Positions 43,629 to 52,200 of a DNA stretch of 64,000 nucleotides are shown one piece after another. Where the stretch lies: contig NZ_CP173427.1 in assembly GCF_045038035.1 (NCBI RefSeq), positions 2,914,001 to 2,978,000 of the forward strand. Reading direction: 5' to 3'. The DNA comes from Paenibacillus_F chitinolyticus_A. GTDB lineage: Bacteria; Bacillota; Bacilli; Paenibacillales; NBRC-103111. The notes beneath the pieces are model-generated. The model had not been told where the DNA came from. It worked only from the letters and a program-made list of their open reading frames with translations, and did not search any database. A program made the translations under genes and the position numbers. Positions within the stretch are counted from its first letter, which is position 1, and every line of letters starts with the position of its first letter.

Positions 43629-45131
43629 ATGAGGCTGTTTGAACTGCTGCTTTTATTGTCAAACATCGGCTTCTTTGCGTTAACAGTCTTATTAAAAAAA
43701 GGACGGCGTAGAATTCCAGTATTCGTTGCAAGCGGGATCGCCTCACTTTTACTGGTCATTCATTGGACGGTGGAAGGATACAGAGTTCAGCTATTTTTCC
43801 TATATTGCATAACGATCATTTTTTTAGCCATTTCAGGTTCCAGCTATTTTAAAAAAAACGGCCCCAAAAAAATCCCACGATTCATGTTGGGTACAGCTTA
43901 TACCGGTATAGCGATAATGCTGGTCGTAACAGCGGGTCTCCTGTATGCTTTTCCTGTATTTAAACTGCCAGAACCGACAGGTCAATTTAAGGTAGGAACG
44001 CAAACTTTTCATTTCGTGGATACAAATAGGGAAGAGATTTTCGACAAAACCAGAGTTGGTAAGAGAGAATTGATGGTTCAGGTATGGTATCCGGCTCAAG
44101 CCGGCACCGGCAAGTACGCTCCCTATATTCCCGATACCCGGATTTTACGTTATATGGCCTCGGACTATGGCCTTCCCGGGTTTACTTTTCAACACTTGAA
44201 GTACGTATCCGGTCATGCTTATTCGGGGGCCGGAGTCTCTTCGGCACAGACTTCATACCCGCTGATCTTTGCGAATCCAGGCAACGCCTCTTCCAGGTTC
44301 CTCCACACGTCGCAAGCCGAAAATCTCGCGAGTCACGGATATATCGTGGCAGTGATCGACCACACCTACAATACATTTGCAACCCAGTTTCCGGACGGTC
44401 GAGTCACGACCAGCACAACCAACGCCTTATTCTCGCCGGACCATGATTACCGGACGGAAAGAGGTAATCGCGACAAGTTGGGAAAAGTTCTAACCGACGA
44501 TGTGGCGTTTGCGCTTGACCAATTCGAGCTCATCCAATCGGGGCAGATTTCAAGTCATCTAAAAGGGAGGATTGATCTCGGTCATGTCGGGGTGTTCGGT
44601 CATTCCATCGGCGGAGCGACGGCCTATGACGCTTCTTACGATCCGCGAATCGCGGTTGGAATAGACTTGGATGGAGGGCTTTATCGATTGCGTGACAGAG
44701 AGGGTCTGCGAAAGCCGTTTTTGTTCATGAACTCGGAAAGCGAATTCGGAAGATTAAAGATGGTGATGGATAACCACGCCTACACGGAGGCAGAGCTTCA
44801 ACGTATGGGCAACACAAGAGAGTGGGAGGATCAAGTAACGGAAGATAAAAAGTTGGAGCTTGAACGGATGCGCGAAACGGTTGCTTCAGGGGGGCAATTC
44901 CTCTATATCGACAATACGGAGCATCTGAATTTTACCGACATACAGTTCCTTTCTCCGATATTTAAGTTGCTGGGCATTACCGGAAAGATTGCGCCCGAAA
45001 GAGCAAACTCCGTTATCAATGCCTATATGCTGGATTTCTTCGATATGTATCTGAAAAATCAAGGCGGACACTTAATGAAAGGAGAGGATAGCCGCTTTCC
45101 GGAGGTGAAGTTCGTAACTTCGCTATTATAG
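43629..45131 (+). CDS. Membrane-anchored alpha/beta hydrolase (PAF acetylhydrolase-like)
   Basis: A 500-residue protein with about four membrane helices in the first 125 residues and a catalytic domain behind them. The hydrolase shows the oxyanion region SYPLIFANPGNASS, the elbow GVFGHSIGGATAYDA with the nucleophile serine, ID(L)DGG with a likely acid, and a late NTEHLNFTD with the histidine. This matches the platelet-activating-factor acetylhydrolase/isoform II group, which removes short acyl chains from lipids. The domain should face outside or sit on the membrane. It is a single gene with a good ribosome site (AAGGAG). The substrate is unknown. Confidence 0.87.
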   Translation: MRLFELLLLLSNIGFFALTVLLKKGRRRIPVFVASGIASLLLVIHWTVEGYRVQLFFLYCITIIFLAISGSSYFKKNGPKKIPRFMLGTAYTGIAIMLVVTAGLLYAFPVFKLPEPTGQFKVGTQTFHFVDTNREEIFDKTRVGKRELMVQVWYPAQAGTGKYAPYIPDTRILRYMASDYGLPGFTFQHLKYVSGHAYSGAGVSSAQTSYPLIFANPGNASSRFLHTSQAENLASHGYIVAVIDHTYNTFATQFPDGRVTTSTTNALFSPDHDYRTERGNRDKLGKVLTDDVAFALDQFELIQSGQISSHLKGRIDLGHVGVFGHSIGGATAYDASYDPRIAVGIDLDGGLYRLRDREGLRKPFLFMNSESEFGRLKMVMDNHAYTEAELQRMGNTREWEDQVTEDKKLELERMRETVASGGQFLYIDNTEHLNFTDIQFLSPIFKLLGITGKIAPERANSVINAYMLDFFDMYLKNQGGHLMKGEDSRFPEVKFVTSLL

Positions 45132-45254
45132 ATCACGGAATTGCGAGCGAGTTTCATAGCGGAACAAGAATCGAAATTATATTCTAAAAGAGAACGATAA
45201 GCTGTGTAATAGAGGCTGCTTCTCTAGGAAACTTTAGCTCAATACACAAATTAG

Positions 45255-45285
45255 ATGAAGCTGCCGCGGCGAACGGCAGCTTCAT
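45255..45285. repeat. Perfect inverted repeat without T-run
   Basis: ATGAAGCTGCCG and CGGCAGCTTCAT flank a 7-base loop. It looks like a terminator stem whose T-run has been lost or cut off (TGCGTGAACG follows), fitting the decayed state of the next gene. The rest of 45132-45392 is empty. Confidence 0.5.
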
Positions 45286-45392
45286 TGCGTGAACGGGCCG
45301 TATTTTCAATAGCTCTTGTTTTTATGCTCGGGATAATGGTAATATTTTACGAGAACGTGTGTTTGTTTTATGTAACGCTAGGGGGAATAGGC

Positions 45393-45590
45393 ATGGTTGA
45401 GATCATTGAAAAAAATCAATTTTCGGTTATCGGAAAATCAGGAAAGGTGTTTGCTAATGAAGCTCCCCAATGGATGCCATCCTTACGGAAAGAAGCAAAT
45501 AGTAACTTTATTGACATAAGCAATCTCGCCATCCATCATCATGTGCAAACGGCTCCCGTTTGTTTCGTTAAGGAGCGGATGTTTACATGA
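45393..45590 (+). pseudogene. Truncated AraC-type effector-binding (GyrI-like) protein
   Basis: A 65-codon frame starting at ATG 45393 after AGGGGG. The first 45 residues (MVEIIEKNQFSVIGKSGKVF, then NEAPQWMPSLRKEANSNF) match the beginning of small effector-binding proteins of the AraC-effector/GyrI group, which are normally about 155 residues. The rest of the domain is replaced by about 17 unrelated residues. Its stop overlaps the start of the next gene (ATGA), so it may still serve to couple translation. Likely non-functional. Confidence 0.55.
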
Positions 45591-46780
45591 TCCAATTGAC
45601 GAACCGCCAGGCAAGGCAATTTCTGCTATTGAAACACGGGTTGTTGGGCGAATATCGTTTTGCCGGAAAGCAGGGAGTATTGGATTTTGTGCGGCAGGTC
45701 GGCTGTATTCAATACGATCCCATCGATATTTGCGGAAAAAACGCCGAACTGGTGTTGCAGTCGCGAATCAAAGGATTTACCAAGAACATGCTCGCCGAGT
45801 TGCTGTATCAAGATAGAATCCTTGTCGATTATCCCGACAAGAATTTGGCCATTATCCCTGTTGGGGACTGGCCGTATTTTGAGCGGTACAGGCAGGCTGC
45901 CCGACAACATGCCGAGCGTTATCCCGAAATGGAAGCGTTGATAGAGCAAGTACGAGCTCACATCCAAAATCACGGTCCGCTAAGTTCGGATGATCTAAAA
46001 TTGGATGGAAATTTCGCTTGGCGATCGGCCATCCACTGGAGCAGCGGAAACAACACATCCCGGTCGGTGCTGGAGCAGATGTACTCGACAGGCGAGTTGA
46101 TTATACATCACAAAAAAGGAACACGTAAATATTACGATATCGCAGGGAAGTACATACAGCCAAATCTGCTGAATGCGCCGGAGCCGCTGGAGAACGAGCT
46201 TGAGCATCACAAATGGCGGGTACTGCGTCGAATCGGCGCTGTTGGCCTTTTATGGAACCGCGCATCCGATGCCTGGCTGAACATATGGGGATTGAAAGCG
46301 GAGCAGCGCAACGAGGTTTTCCGCCAACTGTCGCACGAAGCTCGCATTGTTGCTGTTGCCGTGGAACAAATGAAGGATATACTTTATTGCCGCTCGGAGG
46401 ACTTGCCGCTTATTGAAACCGTGCTGCAAAATCCAGCGCCGAAATGGCGCTGCGAGCTGATTGCCCCACTAGATAATTTCATATGGGACAGAAAACTGAT
46501 CAACGAATTGTTTGGATTCGATTACACCTGGGAGATTTACACGCCTGCAATCAAACGAAAATTCGGCTATTATGTGCTGCCTTTAATATACGGAGAAAGC
46601 CTCATCGGACGAGCCGAAATAATCGCGGAGCGAAAAACCGGGACTCTCATTGTTAAAAATGTCTGGTACGAGAACGACATAAAGCCAACAAAGCAATTGC
46701 GAACAGCCTTGAACAATTGTTTTCAAAATTTTGCATTATTCAACGGATGCGAGACGATTTCGACAGCGTCTATGAACTGA
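45587..46780 (+). CDS. YcaQ/AlkZ-like winged-helix DNA glycosylase family protein
   Basis: A 397-residue protein of the HTH_42 family. E. coli YcaQ and Streptomyces AlkZ from this family are DNA glycosylases that open crosslinked or alkylated purines. The catalytic QxD-type motif is present as Gln42-Tyr-Asp44 (GCIQYDPIDI), and the middle has winged-helix repeats (RSVLEQMYSTGELIIHHKKG). The late block IYGESLIGRAEI is also typical. It would act on damaged nucleoid DNA. The start overlaps a truncated gene upstream. AlkZ members often accompany DNA-damaging antibiotic clusters, but no such cluster is adjacent here. Confidence 0.88.
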   Translation: MIQLTNRQARQFLLLKHGLLGEYRFAGKQGVLDFVRQVGCIQYDPIDICGKNAELVLQSRIKGFTKNMLAELLYQDRILVDYPDKNLAIIPVGDWPYFERYRQAARQHAERYPEMEALIEQVRAHIQNHGPLSSDDLKLDGNFAWRSAIHWSSGNNTSRSVLEQMYSTGELIIHHKKGTRKYYDIAGKYIQPNLLNAPEPLENELEHHKWRVLRRIGAVGLLWNRASDAWLNIWGLKAEQRNEVFRQLSHEARIVAVAVEQMKDILYCRSEDLPLIETVLQNPAPKWRCELIAPLDNFIWDRKLINELFGFDYTWEIYTPAIKRKFGYYVLPLIYGESLIGRAEIIAERKTGTLIVKNVWYENDIKPTKQLRTALNNCFQNFALFNGCETISTASMN

Positions 46781-46821
46781 GCTTCCTAAGCCTGCAGGAA
46801 AAAAAGGGGAGAGACGAGCGC

Positions 46822-46917
46822 ATGACTAAAGAAGAACAGACGCTCAACTCTCGAATGTCGGAACTTCTGCAGCAATTTAAAAGTACGAAAAAATATGATT
46901 GCCATGCCGCTGCATAA
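46822..46917 (+). CDS. Possible 31-residue peptide or gene fragment
   Basis: A short frame (MTKEEQTLNSRMSELLQQFK and eleven more residues) after AAAAGGGGAGAG, between the AlkZ-like gene and a terminator. It is helical and charged. It may be the start of a lost gene. Function unknown. Confidence 0.25.
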   Translation: MTKEEQTLNSRMSELLQQFKSTKKYDCHAAA

Positions 46918-46934
46918 CTTGATAAAAGTGAAAG

Positions 46935-46971
46935 AAAGGAGCAATGCCTAATTAATAGGTGTTGCTCCTTT
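46935..46971 (+). terminator. Intrinsic terminator after the AlkZ-like gene
   Basis: A long stem: AAAGGAGCAA pairs with TTGCTCCTTT, continued by CCTA/TAGG around ATTAA; T-rich downstream. Confidence 0.75.
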
Positions 46972-47024
46972 GCTTCTAAATCTTTTCGTTTGGAGGAACA
47001 TACAAGGTTCAGACATCTAAAGGC

Positions 47025-47144
47025 CTATTTTTCTTTTAGTTTGGCCGCCTCTTGTTTCCTTTCCTCAACATCTTGCCTCAAGACAAGTCTAGTTCTTCCG
47101 CTTTCCTTAATAACCATGTTCATTATCTCTTGTTCGCTTCTCAA
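47025..47144 (-). pseudogene. Remnant resembling the start of an aminoglycoside 6-adenylyltransferase
   Basis: A 39-codon frame from TTG 47144 with GAAGAGGG upstream. The first 12 residues (LRSEQEIMNMVI) look like the N-terminus of AadK-type nucleotidyltransferases. The remainder (GRTRLVLRQDVEERKQEAAK) does not follow that family, so a large internal deletion or fusion is likely. The similarity is short and the call is weak. Confidence 0.25.
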
Positions 47145-47164
47145 TACGGCAGCCCTCTTCCTTC

Positions 47165-47419
47165 TTACTTAAAATAATCTGCGATAAAGTCAAGAAACTT
47201 GCGCGCCGCCAGGGAAAAATAGCGGTTCTCCGACCAATAGACCCGGTAGCTCCGTTGGCAAGCAGGGGACTCGACCCGCAGCAGCTTAAGGCCAGCCTCT
47301 TCGCCGCTCTTACAGCCGAACAAAGCTACGCCCAATTCCCTCTTAAGCAGGCCGAAGCGGCTCATCGATTGATCGAGACCAGGCACGGCCGCGGTAAAAT
47401 CGTTCTTACTATGGAGTGA
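47165..47419 (-). pseudogene. LysR-family regulator, C-terminal remnant
   Basis: About 84 codons, open from 47419 and without a usable start. The final residues (YRVYWSENRYFSLAARKFLD) are the usual C-terminal end of a LysR substrate-binding domain, and VPGLDQSM/LLKRELGVALFG fits the preceding strand-helix. The DNA-binding domain and most of the sensor are gone. It is divergent from an FMN reductase, a common arrangement for LysR-controlled oxidoreductases, so this was probably its regulator. Confidence 0.6.
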
Positions 47420-47440
47420 CTATTGAGGAGGATAACAACT

Positions 47441-47995
47441 GTGGATAAAGGAAACTTAAGAATCGGGATTATTCTTGGAAGCATGAGGCAGGGCAGGGTT
47501 AGTCCGCAAGTAGGCGAATGGGTGAAAGGTATAACGGACGAGCGAGCGGATGCGGAATACGAAATCGTCGATATCCGCGAGTATCAATTGCCTTTCTACG
47601 GGGAAGGAAACGGGGAAGAGCCTGGCTCCAAGGCATGGCAGCAAACAATCGATCGGCTCGACGGGTATGTCTTTATCGTTCAGGAATATAATCATAGCAT
47701 TACGGGCGCATTGAAAAATGCACTTGATTCCGCGTACAAAGAGTGGAACAAAAAAGCAGCCGGCATCATAAGCTACGGTTCGGCGGGTGGCGCTCGCGCT
47801 GCAGAGCATTTGCGGGGCATATTGGGCGAATTGTCGGTAGCCGATGTCCGTGTGAATCCGACCTTTTCCCTTTTTACAGAATTCGAACAATACAAAACGT
47901 TCAAACCATCCGACTTGCACGCGAATAACGTCAACGCGATGCTGGACCAAGTTATCGCTTGGAGTGGCGTTTTGAAGAGCTTGCGTACAAGTTAA
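47441..47995 (+). CDS. NAD(P)H-dependent FMN reductase
   Basis: A 184-residue flavodoxin-fold oxidoreductase. GTG at 47441 is the likely start, nine bases after GAGGAGG. The flavin phosphate loop is LGSMRQGRVSPQV; VQEYNHSITGALKNALD and SYGSAGGARAAEHLR are the other typical blocks of the NADPH-dependent FMN reductase/azoreductase family. It transfers electrons from NAD(P)H to flavin, quinones or azo dyes in the cytoplasm. Its probable LysR regulator survives only as a fragment just upstream, so regulation may now be altered. A terminator follows. Confidence 0.92.
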   Translation: MDKGNLRIGIILGSMRQGRVSPQVGEWVKGITDERADAEYEIVDIREYQLPFYGEGNGEEPGSKAWQQTIDRLDGYVFIVQEYNHSITGALKNALDSAYKEWNKKAAGIISYGSAGGARAAEHLRGILGELSVADVRVNPTFSLFTEFEQYKTFKPSDLHANNVNAMLDQVIAWSGVLKSLRTS

Positions 47996-48002
47996 GTTAA
48001 CG

Positions 48003-48044
48003 AAAAGACCACATCAGAGCCGTGCTCGATAGGGTCTTTTTTTT
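48003..48044 (+). terminator. Intrinsic terminator after the FMN reductase
   Basis: AAAAGACC pairs with GGTCTTTT across 22 bases, followed by more Ts; it begins about eight bases after the stop codon. Confidence 0.75.
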
Positions 48045-48167
48045 GCGGGACGTGCTGTTTATTTTTGAATATTTTTTACCTACTCTTCTTTCCAATCGTG
48101 CTGCAGTCTTCCGAATTCTTGCCATTCAGTGATCAGTAACCGTCAGCAAAAGGCTCGAAGGAGGTAC

Positions 48168-48275
48168 ATGAAGCTTACGAAATCAGAGCTTGTGGAGTTG
48201 TTAATCCAATCGGAGCAATACACTGCGCAAAACAATAAGCTCTGGTTGAAAGGAGAATCTGAAAAGTACCAGTAA
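48168..48275 (+). CDS. Possible 35-residue peptide or truncated gene
   Basis: ATG at 48168 follows AAGGAGG at the right distance. The product (MKLTKSELVELLIQSEQYTA and fifteen more) resembles the N-terminal helix of IS66-type transposases, where such a segment is followed by a coiled coil; here a stop comes early. Likely a relic of an insertion element, but too short to be sure. The 140 bases after it are empty. Confidence 0.3.
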   Translation: MKLTKSELVELLIQSEQYTAQNNKLWLKGESEKYQ

Positions 48276-48417
48276 ACCATGTTCATGGCATACGACCTCG
48301 ATAAACGGTTCTGGTCTTACGTCATTTGCCTTATTTCAGCCATCGATAAGTGCAGTTCCAGTATGTGGTATATTTGATATAGTGACAAATCGCTTGCCGT
48401 CAGTCGAAAAGAATTGA

Positions 48418-49026
48418 AAAAGGTTTCCCTTCAAACTGGACAACGCCGGACTGGGCGAGCTGGAACGGGCTTTGCAGCGGCCGGAGGCGGTCGGGATCAA
48501 AATATACCTCGGCTATTATCCGTTCTATGCCTATGACAGCGTCTATCAGCCGGTATATGAGTTGGCGAAACAATATAAAGTGCCGGTCGTATTCCATACA
48601 AGCGATACGTACTCGGAACGCGGCTTGTTGAAATATGCGCACCCGTTGACGGTAGACGAAGTGGCCGTCGAGCATCGCGAAGTCAATTTCATGATGGCCC
48701 ATTTGGGCGACCCGTGGGTGCTAGACGGAGCGGAAGTCGTATATAAAAACCGCAACGTATTCGCCGATCTATCCGGTCTGATCGTCGGCCATGCCGCCGA
48801 ATGCGCGCGGCTGAAAGATTCGCCGCTCGTATTCGCCCATTTGCGTCAAGCGCTGGCTTACTGCGGCCAAAACGAAAAAATGCTGTTCGGCACCGACTGG
48901 CCGCTCGCCCCGGTAGAACCTTATTTGCAATTCGTGCGGGAACTGATTCCCGAATCCTGTCACGAGGATGTCTTTTATCGGACTGCCTTGCGGGTGTTTC
49001 CCAAAATCGCCCCCTTGGTCGGATAA
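48418..49026 (+). pseudogene. Amidohydrolase-2 family protein, N-terminal truncated
   Basis: An open frame of about 200 codons without its beginning. It encodes the C-terminal two thirds of a TIM-barrel amidohydrolase: VGIKIYLGYYPFYAYD, VPVVFHTSDTYSERG (metal His), NFMMAHLGDPW (second His), and LFGTDWPLAPVEPYLQF (metal Asp). The first strand with the HxH metal motif is missing, and an in-frame stop lies just before 48418. A TTG at 48472 could start translation, but the product would lack part of the active site. Probably inactive. Confidence 0.7.
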
Positions 49027-49172
49027 CGATCGATCTGTACTGCAGGATCACCTGGACCGATCTATTATTCGTTATGCTTATATATCACTGAAGCTGGTAT
49101 TGCCATAAAAAACGTTTTTAACCACCGCATTTAACCTAATTTAACCTATCGTTTGAGCAGGAGGGACAGTTC

Positions 49173-49760
49173 ATGAAATACGATTCAAGTCAATTATTTT
49201 GGTTAAATGAGCCCACGAGTTATTCGATTCGAGGAAATGAAGTTGTAATTCAAACAGAGCCTGGAACGGACTTCTGGCAGCGTACGTACTACGGTTTTAG
49301 AAACGATAACGCACCGGCTCTGTTATTTAAGATTCATGAACCTTACTTTTCATTTGTGGTTCGAACAGAGTTTGATACTAAAAATCGGTTTGATCAATGC
49401 GGTGTAGTGATCTACCAAAACAGCGACAATTGGTTCAAGGCTTCCATTGAGTACGAAAATGAACAATACCAACGATTAGGCAGTGTAGTGACGAACAACG
49501 GATTTTCCGATTGGGCGACGACAGATATTGACGGTAGTATTAAAGTTATGTTTTACAGAATTAGCCGGCGCAATCGTGATTTCTGCATCGAGAACTCCTA
49601 TGACGGAGTAGAATATAAACAAATGCGTATTTTTCATTTATTTGAGGGAGGCGGGGAAATTCAACTGGGAATGTATGCGTGCAGCCCCGAGAATTCTTCG
49701 TTCACATCTGTTTTTAGTGGGATGGAGATCATGGAATGCATGTGGAAAGCTCATGAATGA
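49173..49760 (+). CDS. DUF1349 (concanavalin A-like) protein
   Basis: A 195-residue all-beta protein; ATG after AGGAGGG. It has the DUF1349 blocks FWQRTYYGFRNDNAPALLF, FDQCGVVIYQNSDNWFKASI-like strands, and IQLGMYACSPENSSFTSVFS near the end. Family members resemble a lectin/xylanase-C-terminal sandwich and may bind sugars; a catalytic role is not established. No signal peptide, so it is cytoplasmic. It stands alone, between a broken amidohydrolase and a broken TetR gene. Confidence 0.85.
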   Translation: MKYDSSQLFWLNEPTSYSIRGNEVVIQTEPGTDFWQRTYYGFRNDNAPALLFKIHEPYFSFVVRTEFDTKNRFDQCGVVIYQNSDNWFKASIEYENEQYQRLGSVVTNNGFSDWATTDIDGSIKVMFYRISRRNRDFCIENSYDGVEYKQMRIFHLFEGGGEIQLGMYACSPENSSFTSVFSGMEIMECMWKAHE

Positions 49761-50146
49761 GTGGAAGGGGAGGCAGCGAATGGGAATATAACATTGGCGA
49801 ATTCTCTAAAATCAACAAAATATCGCACGGATGTTGAGATACCTTGTATTAGAACCCTGCACCGTGGAAGCTACGACAGCATCAGTTACGCTTATCGTGC
49901 TTTGTACGATTGGGCAGCCGCAGACAGGTACCCGAAACTCCGTTATTCTATCCGGAATAACGGAGTTTATCTGCAATCTGGAACCGTACTCTAAGAGGTC
50001 GATTTTTCTTTATTCTTCATGTTCTTCTACTACTATAATCAAAACATTGGATTGAATCGTAAATATTTGAGTGGAATTGAACGGCTGGAAGCTGACTACA
50101 GCCTGATTAATTAGTCGGTTCACAACTTGTTCGAGGACCTACAAAA
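49761..50146. other. Intergenic region with a terminator-like inverted repeat
   Basis: The only clear structure is a perfect 14-base stem at 49935-49968 (AAACTCCGTTATTC / GAATAACGGAGTTT, loop TATCCG) followed by TATCT, a likely terminator for the DUF1349 gene. A 77-codon open frame across it has no ribosome site and is not taken as a gene. Confidence 0.6.
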
Positions 50147-50498
50147 GTGAAACAAGGGAGAGCAAACCTTCAAAACAACGAAGGATTGTGGAAACGGCGA
50201 TTCGATTATTTGCCGAGAAAGGGTATTCTAACACTTCAACGGCAGAAATCGCTAAAGCCGCCGAGGTTGGAAGCGAGCATCTTCAAAAATTACGGAACGA
50301 AAGACAAATTGTTATTATCACTTCTCGTTCCCAATTTGAAGGAAATTTTCCCATCCAAAATCGATAAAGTTGTTAGCCAATTCAACTCCAGTACAAGCTT
50401 TTAAGCCTTTTTGGCGGCTTTCCTCAGAAACCGTAATGAATTTATTTCATGGAAGGGTTCCGAAAGAACGCATCTCCGAACTGATGCAAGGGAAATGA
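50147..50498 (+). pseudogene. TetR-family regulator, frameshifted and decayed
   Basis: The helix-turn-helix starts in one frame (RRIVETAIRLFAEKGYSNTS, then TAEIAKAAEVG) and continues in another from about 50270 (EASIFKNYGTKDKLLLSLLV). Together these are a normal TetR N-terminal domain with one shift. After about 50400 only scattered pieces remain (FLRNRNEFIS; ERISELMQGK). The protein cannot be made intact. It precedes a DltE-like dehydrogenase gene by about 55 bases, a common TetR-SDR pair, so it was probably the repressor of that gene. Confidence 0.7.
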
Positions 50499-50553
50499 AT
50501 CCATAATTGAAGGAGTTTTGAACTGTTTACTAATAAAAAAGGAGTGGAAGAGT

Positions 50554-51321
50554 ATGAAACGTTCAGGAAATACTATACTTATTACTGGTGGAGGTTCTGG
50601 TATCGGGCTGGCATTTGCAGAACGATTTGTCAAAGAAGGAAATCAAGTCATTATTTGCGGACGGCGCGAGGATGTTCTTAAACAAGCCAAAGAAGACCTT
50701 CCAGACGTCATTACACGTGTATGCGATTTAACGGTTGAATCCGAACGTTTAGCTTTGTTTGAATGGGTAACCACTAATTACCCGAATGTAAATGTATTAG
50801 TGAACAATGCAGGGATTCAACAACGTTTCAATATCCTAAAAGCAGAAGCAAAGGATAATTGGTCTTATTTCAGTAAAGAAATCAAGTCCAATATTGAAGC
50901 ACCTATCCATCTTTCCATGTTGTTTGCACCATTCTTTGCTAAAAAAGAAAAGGCAGCGATCCTTAACGTTACATCGGGGCTAGCTTTTACGCCCGCTATG
51001 TTTGCCCCTGTATATTCAGCCACGAAAGCGGCCCTCCATTCATTTACCATGAGTCTAAGACGTCAGCTTGCCGATACATCTGTAGAAGTGATTGAAGTCG
51101 TTCCTCCTGCAGTGAATACGGACTTAGGGGGAGCAGGCTTACACGCGCAAGGCGTACCGTTAGATGCTTTCACAGACGGGATATTCAAAGGACTGGAGGA
51201 AGGCGAGAAGGAAATTGGATATGGCACTTCTGCAAGCGCGATGCGCATGTCCCGAGATGAAATTGACGAGTTCGGTGAAAAAATGTACAACACAATGAAA
51301 TACATGCTTGAAGAATTGTAA
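50554..51321 (+). CDS. Short-chain dehydrogenase, DltE-like
   Basis: A 255-residue Rossmann-fold oxidoreductase. ATG at 50554 follows AAAAGGAGTGG; an upstream in-frame ATG at 50518 lies before that site. Motifs: ILITGGGSGIGLAFAERF (cofactor loop), VNVLVNNAGIQ, LNVTSGLAFTP with the catalytic Ser, and PVYSATKAAL with Tyr and Lys. IEVVPPAVNTDLGG matches the DltE/YqjQ branch. DltE in B. subtilis lies in the dlt operon, but no D-alanyl-lipoteichoic-acid genes are seen here. With its TetR repressor broken, expression may be constitutive. Confidence 0.92.
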   Translation: MKRSGNTILITGGGSGIGLAFAERFVKEGNQVIICGRREDVLKQAKEDLPDVITRVCDLTVESERLALFEWVTTNYPNVNVLVNNAGIQQRFNILKAEAKDNWSYFSKEIKSNIEAPIHLSMLFAPFFAKKEKAAILNVTSGLAFTPAMFAPVYSATKAALHSFTMSLRRQLADTSVEVIEVVPPAVNTDLGGAGLHAQGVPLDAFTDGIFKGLEEGEKEIGYGTSASAMRMSRDEIDEFGEKMYNTMKYMLEEL

Positions 51322-51418
51322 ATTGATCCATACACGACTAGGTTGCATGTTAGAAAAGGCCAAAAAGCTTGGTAAAACAAAAGGAATGCGACTGCTTCAA
51401 AAATAATCAAACACACAG

Positions 51419-51453
51419 AGCAGCTTTGCCGGCAGCAAAGCTGTTATTTTTTT
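51419..51453 (+). terminator. Intrinsic terminator after the DltE-like gene
   Basis: CAGCTTTGC and GCAAAGCTG arms around CGGCA, followed by TTATTTTTTT. Confidence 0.85.
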
Positions 51454-52043
51454 GGCAAAGCGAAAAGGGATGTCGGCTTATATTCGTTTGCCGTATTGGG
51501 ACAAGAACATATATCATTTCCCCTAATTGAGGATCTTTCTCAAGAAGCAAAGAGAACGGCTTGCCGGACGGGACGTGACCGTCATAGGGGCCGGCGTATG
51601 CATTGCAATTCCCCGTTTCGTGCTGGTCTTTGTCCTGCCTCTAAAAGCTAAAGCACAACATTTAAGATGATGTGGGGAAAAGATAAAGATTTCCTTAAGC
51701 TTCCATCGAGGGGCCTTAAGACTTTCTCTCAACGCAGCTTCTCGCCTAGCTTTCCGGCAGTAGAATGCCATTACCTCCAATTAATTTCTCCGTGGTAAAA
51801 ATCTTACCTACTAGGCATATCACCTTACATATCCAGCTAAAATCTATTGAAATTCAAGGTTCAATTGATCGTGTGTATTCTAGTCACTTGCGGTTATGAA
51901 GGCTAAAAATAGTTTCATATGTCATATTCATGTTATGTATATGCGGCTTAATAATCATTTTGATCATTTAAATATAATACCCCTTAAATTTAATCGCTTA
52001 CATTTTGCTTTAAAAATTTTATTCATAATTCATGTTATTTATA
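51454..52043. other. Gene-poor AT-rich stretch with a possible relic
   Basis: From about 51530 to 51670 one + frame reads like a fragment with a hydrophobic helix (LAGRDVTVIGAGVCIAIPRF) but has no start or partner and may be a relic of a permease. An opposite 85-codon frame is its mirror. The remaining bases, rich in A and T, hold nothing I can name. Confidence 0.3.
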
Positions 52044-52072
52044 TTGACACCATATAAGGCTGTGACTATTAT
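52044..52072 (+). promoter_or_regulatory. Sigma-A promoter before the ROK repressor operon
   Basis: Consensus TTGACA, a 17-base spacer and TATTAT. The leader of about 120 bases to the GTG start includes TTAATTAATT (near 52164), a possible operator. Confidence 0.8.
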
Positions 52073-52200
52073 TATAAATATCACTGGAGAATATAAAGAT
52101 AAATTAGACAGAGTTTTCGTTGAATATTCGTTAAAAGCATCAGTTTACAGTCAAAATCCTCATTAATTAATTCATTGGTAAAAATAATGGAGAATGAAAA

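Noticed and set aside
46990..47172. A 60-codon + frame rich in Ser and Leu
   Set aside because: It is the mirror of the minus-strand AadK-like remnant.
49761..49994. A 77-codon frame after the DUF1349 gene
   Set aside because: It contains a perfect terminator stem and lacks a ribosome site.
51523..51780. An 85-codon minus-strand frame
   Set aside because: Composition is not coding-like and the opposite strand offers an equally good fragment; neither is a clear gene.
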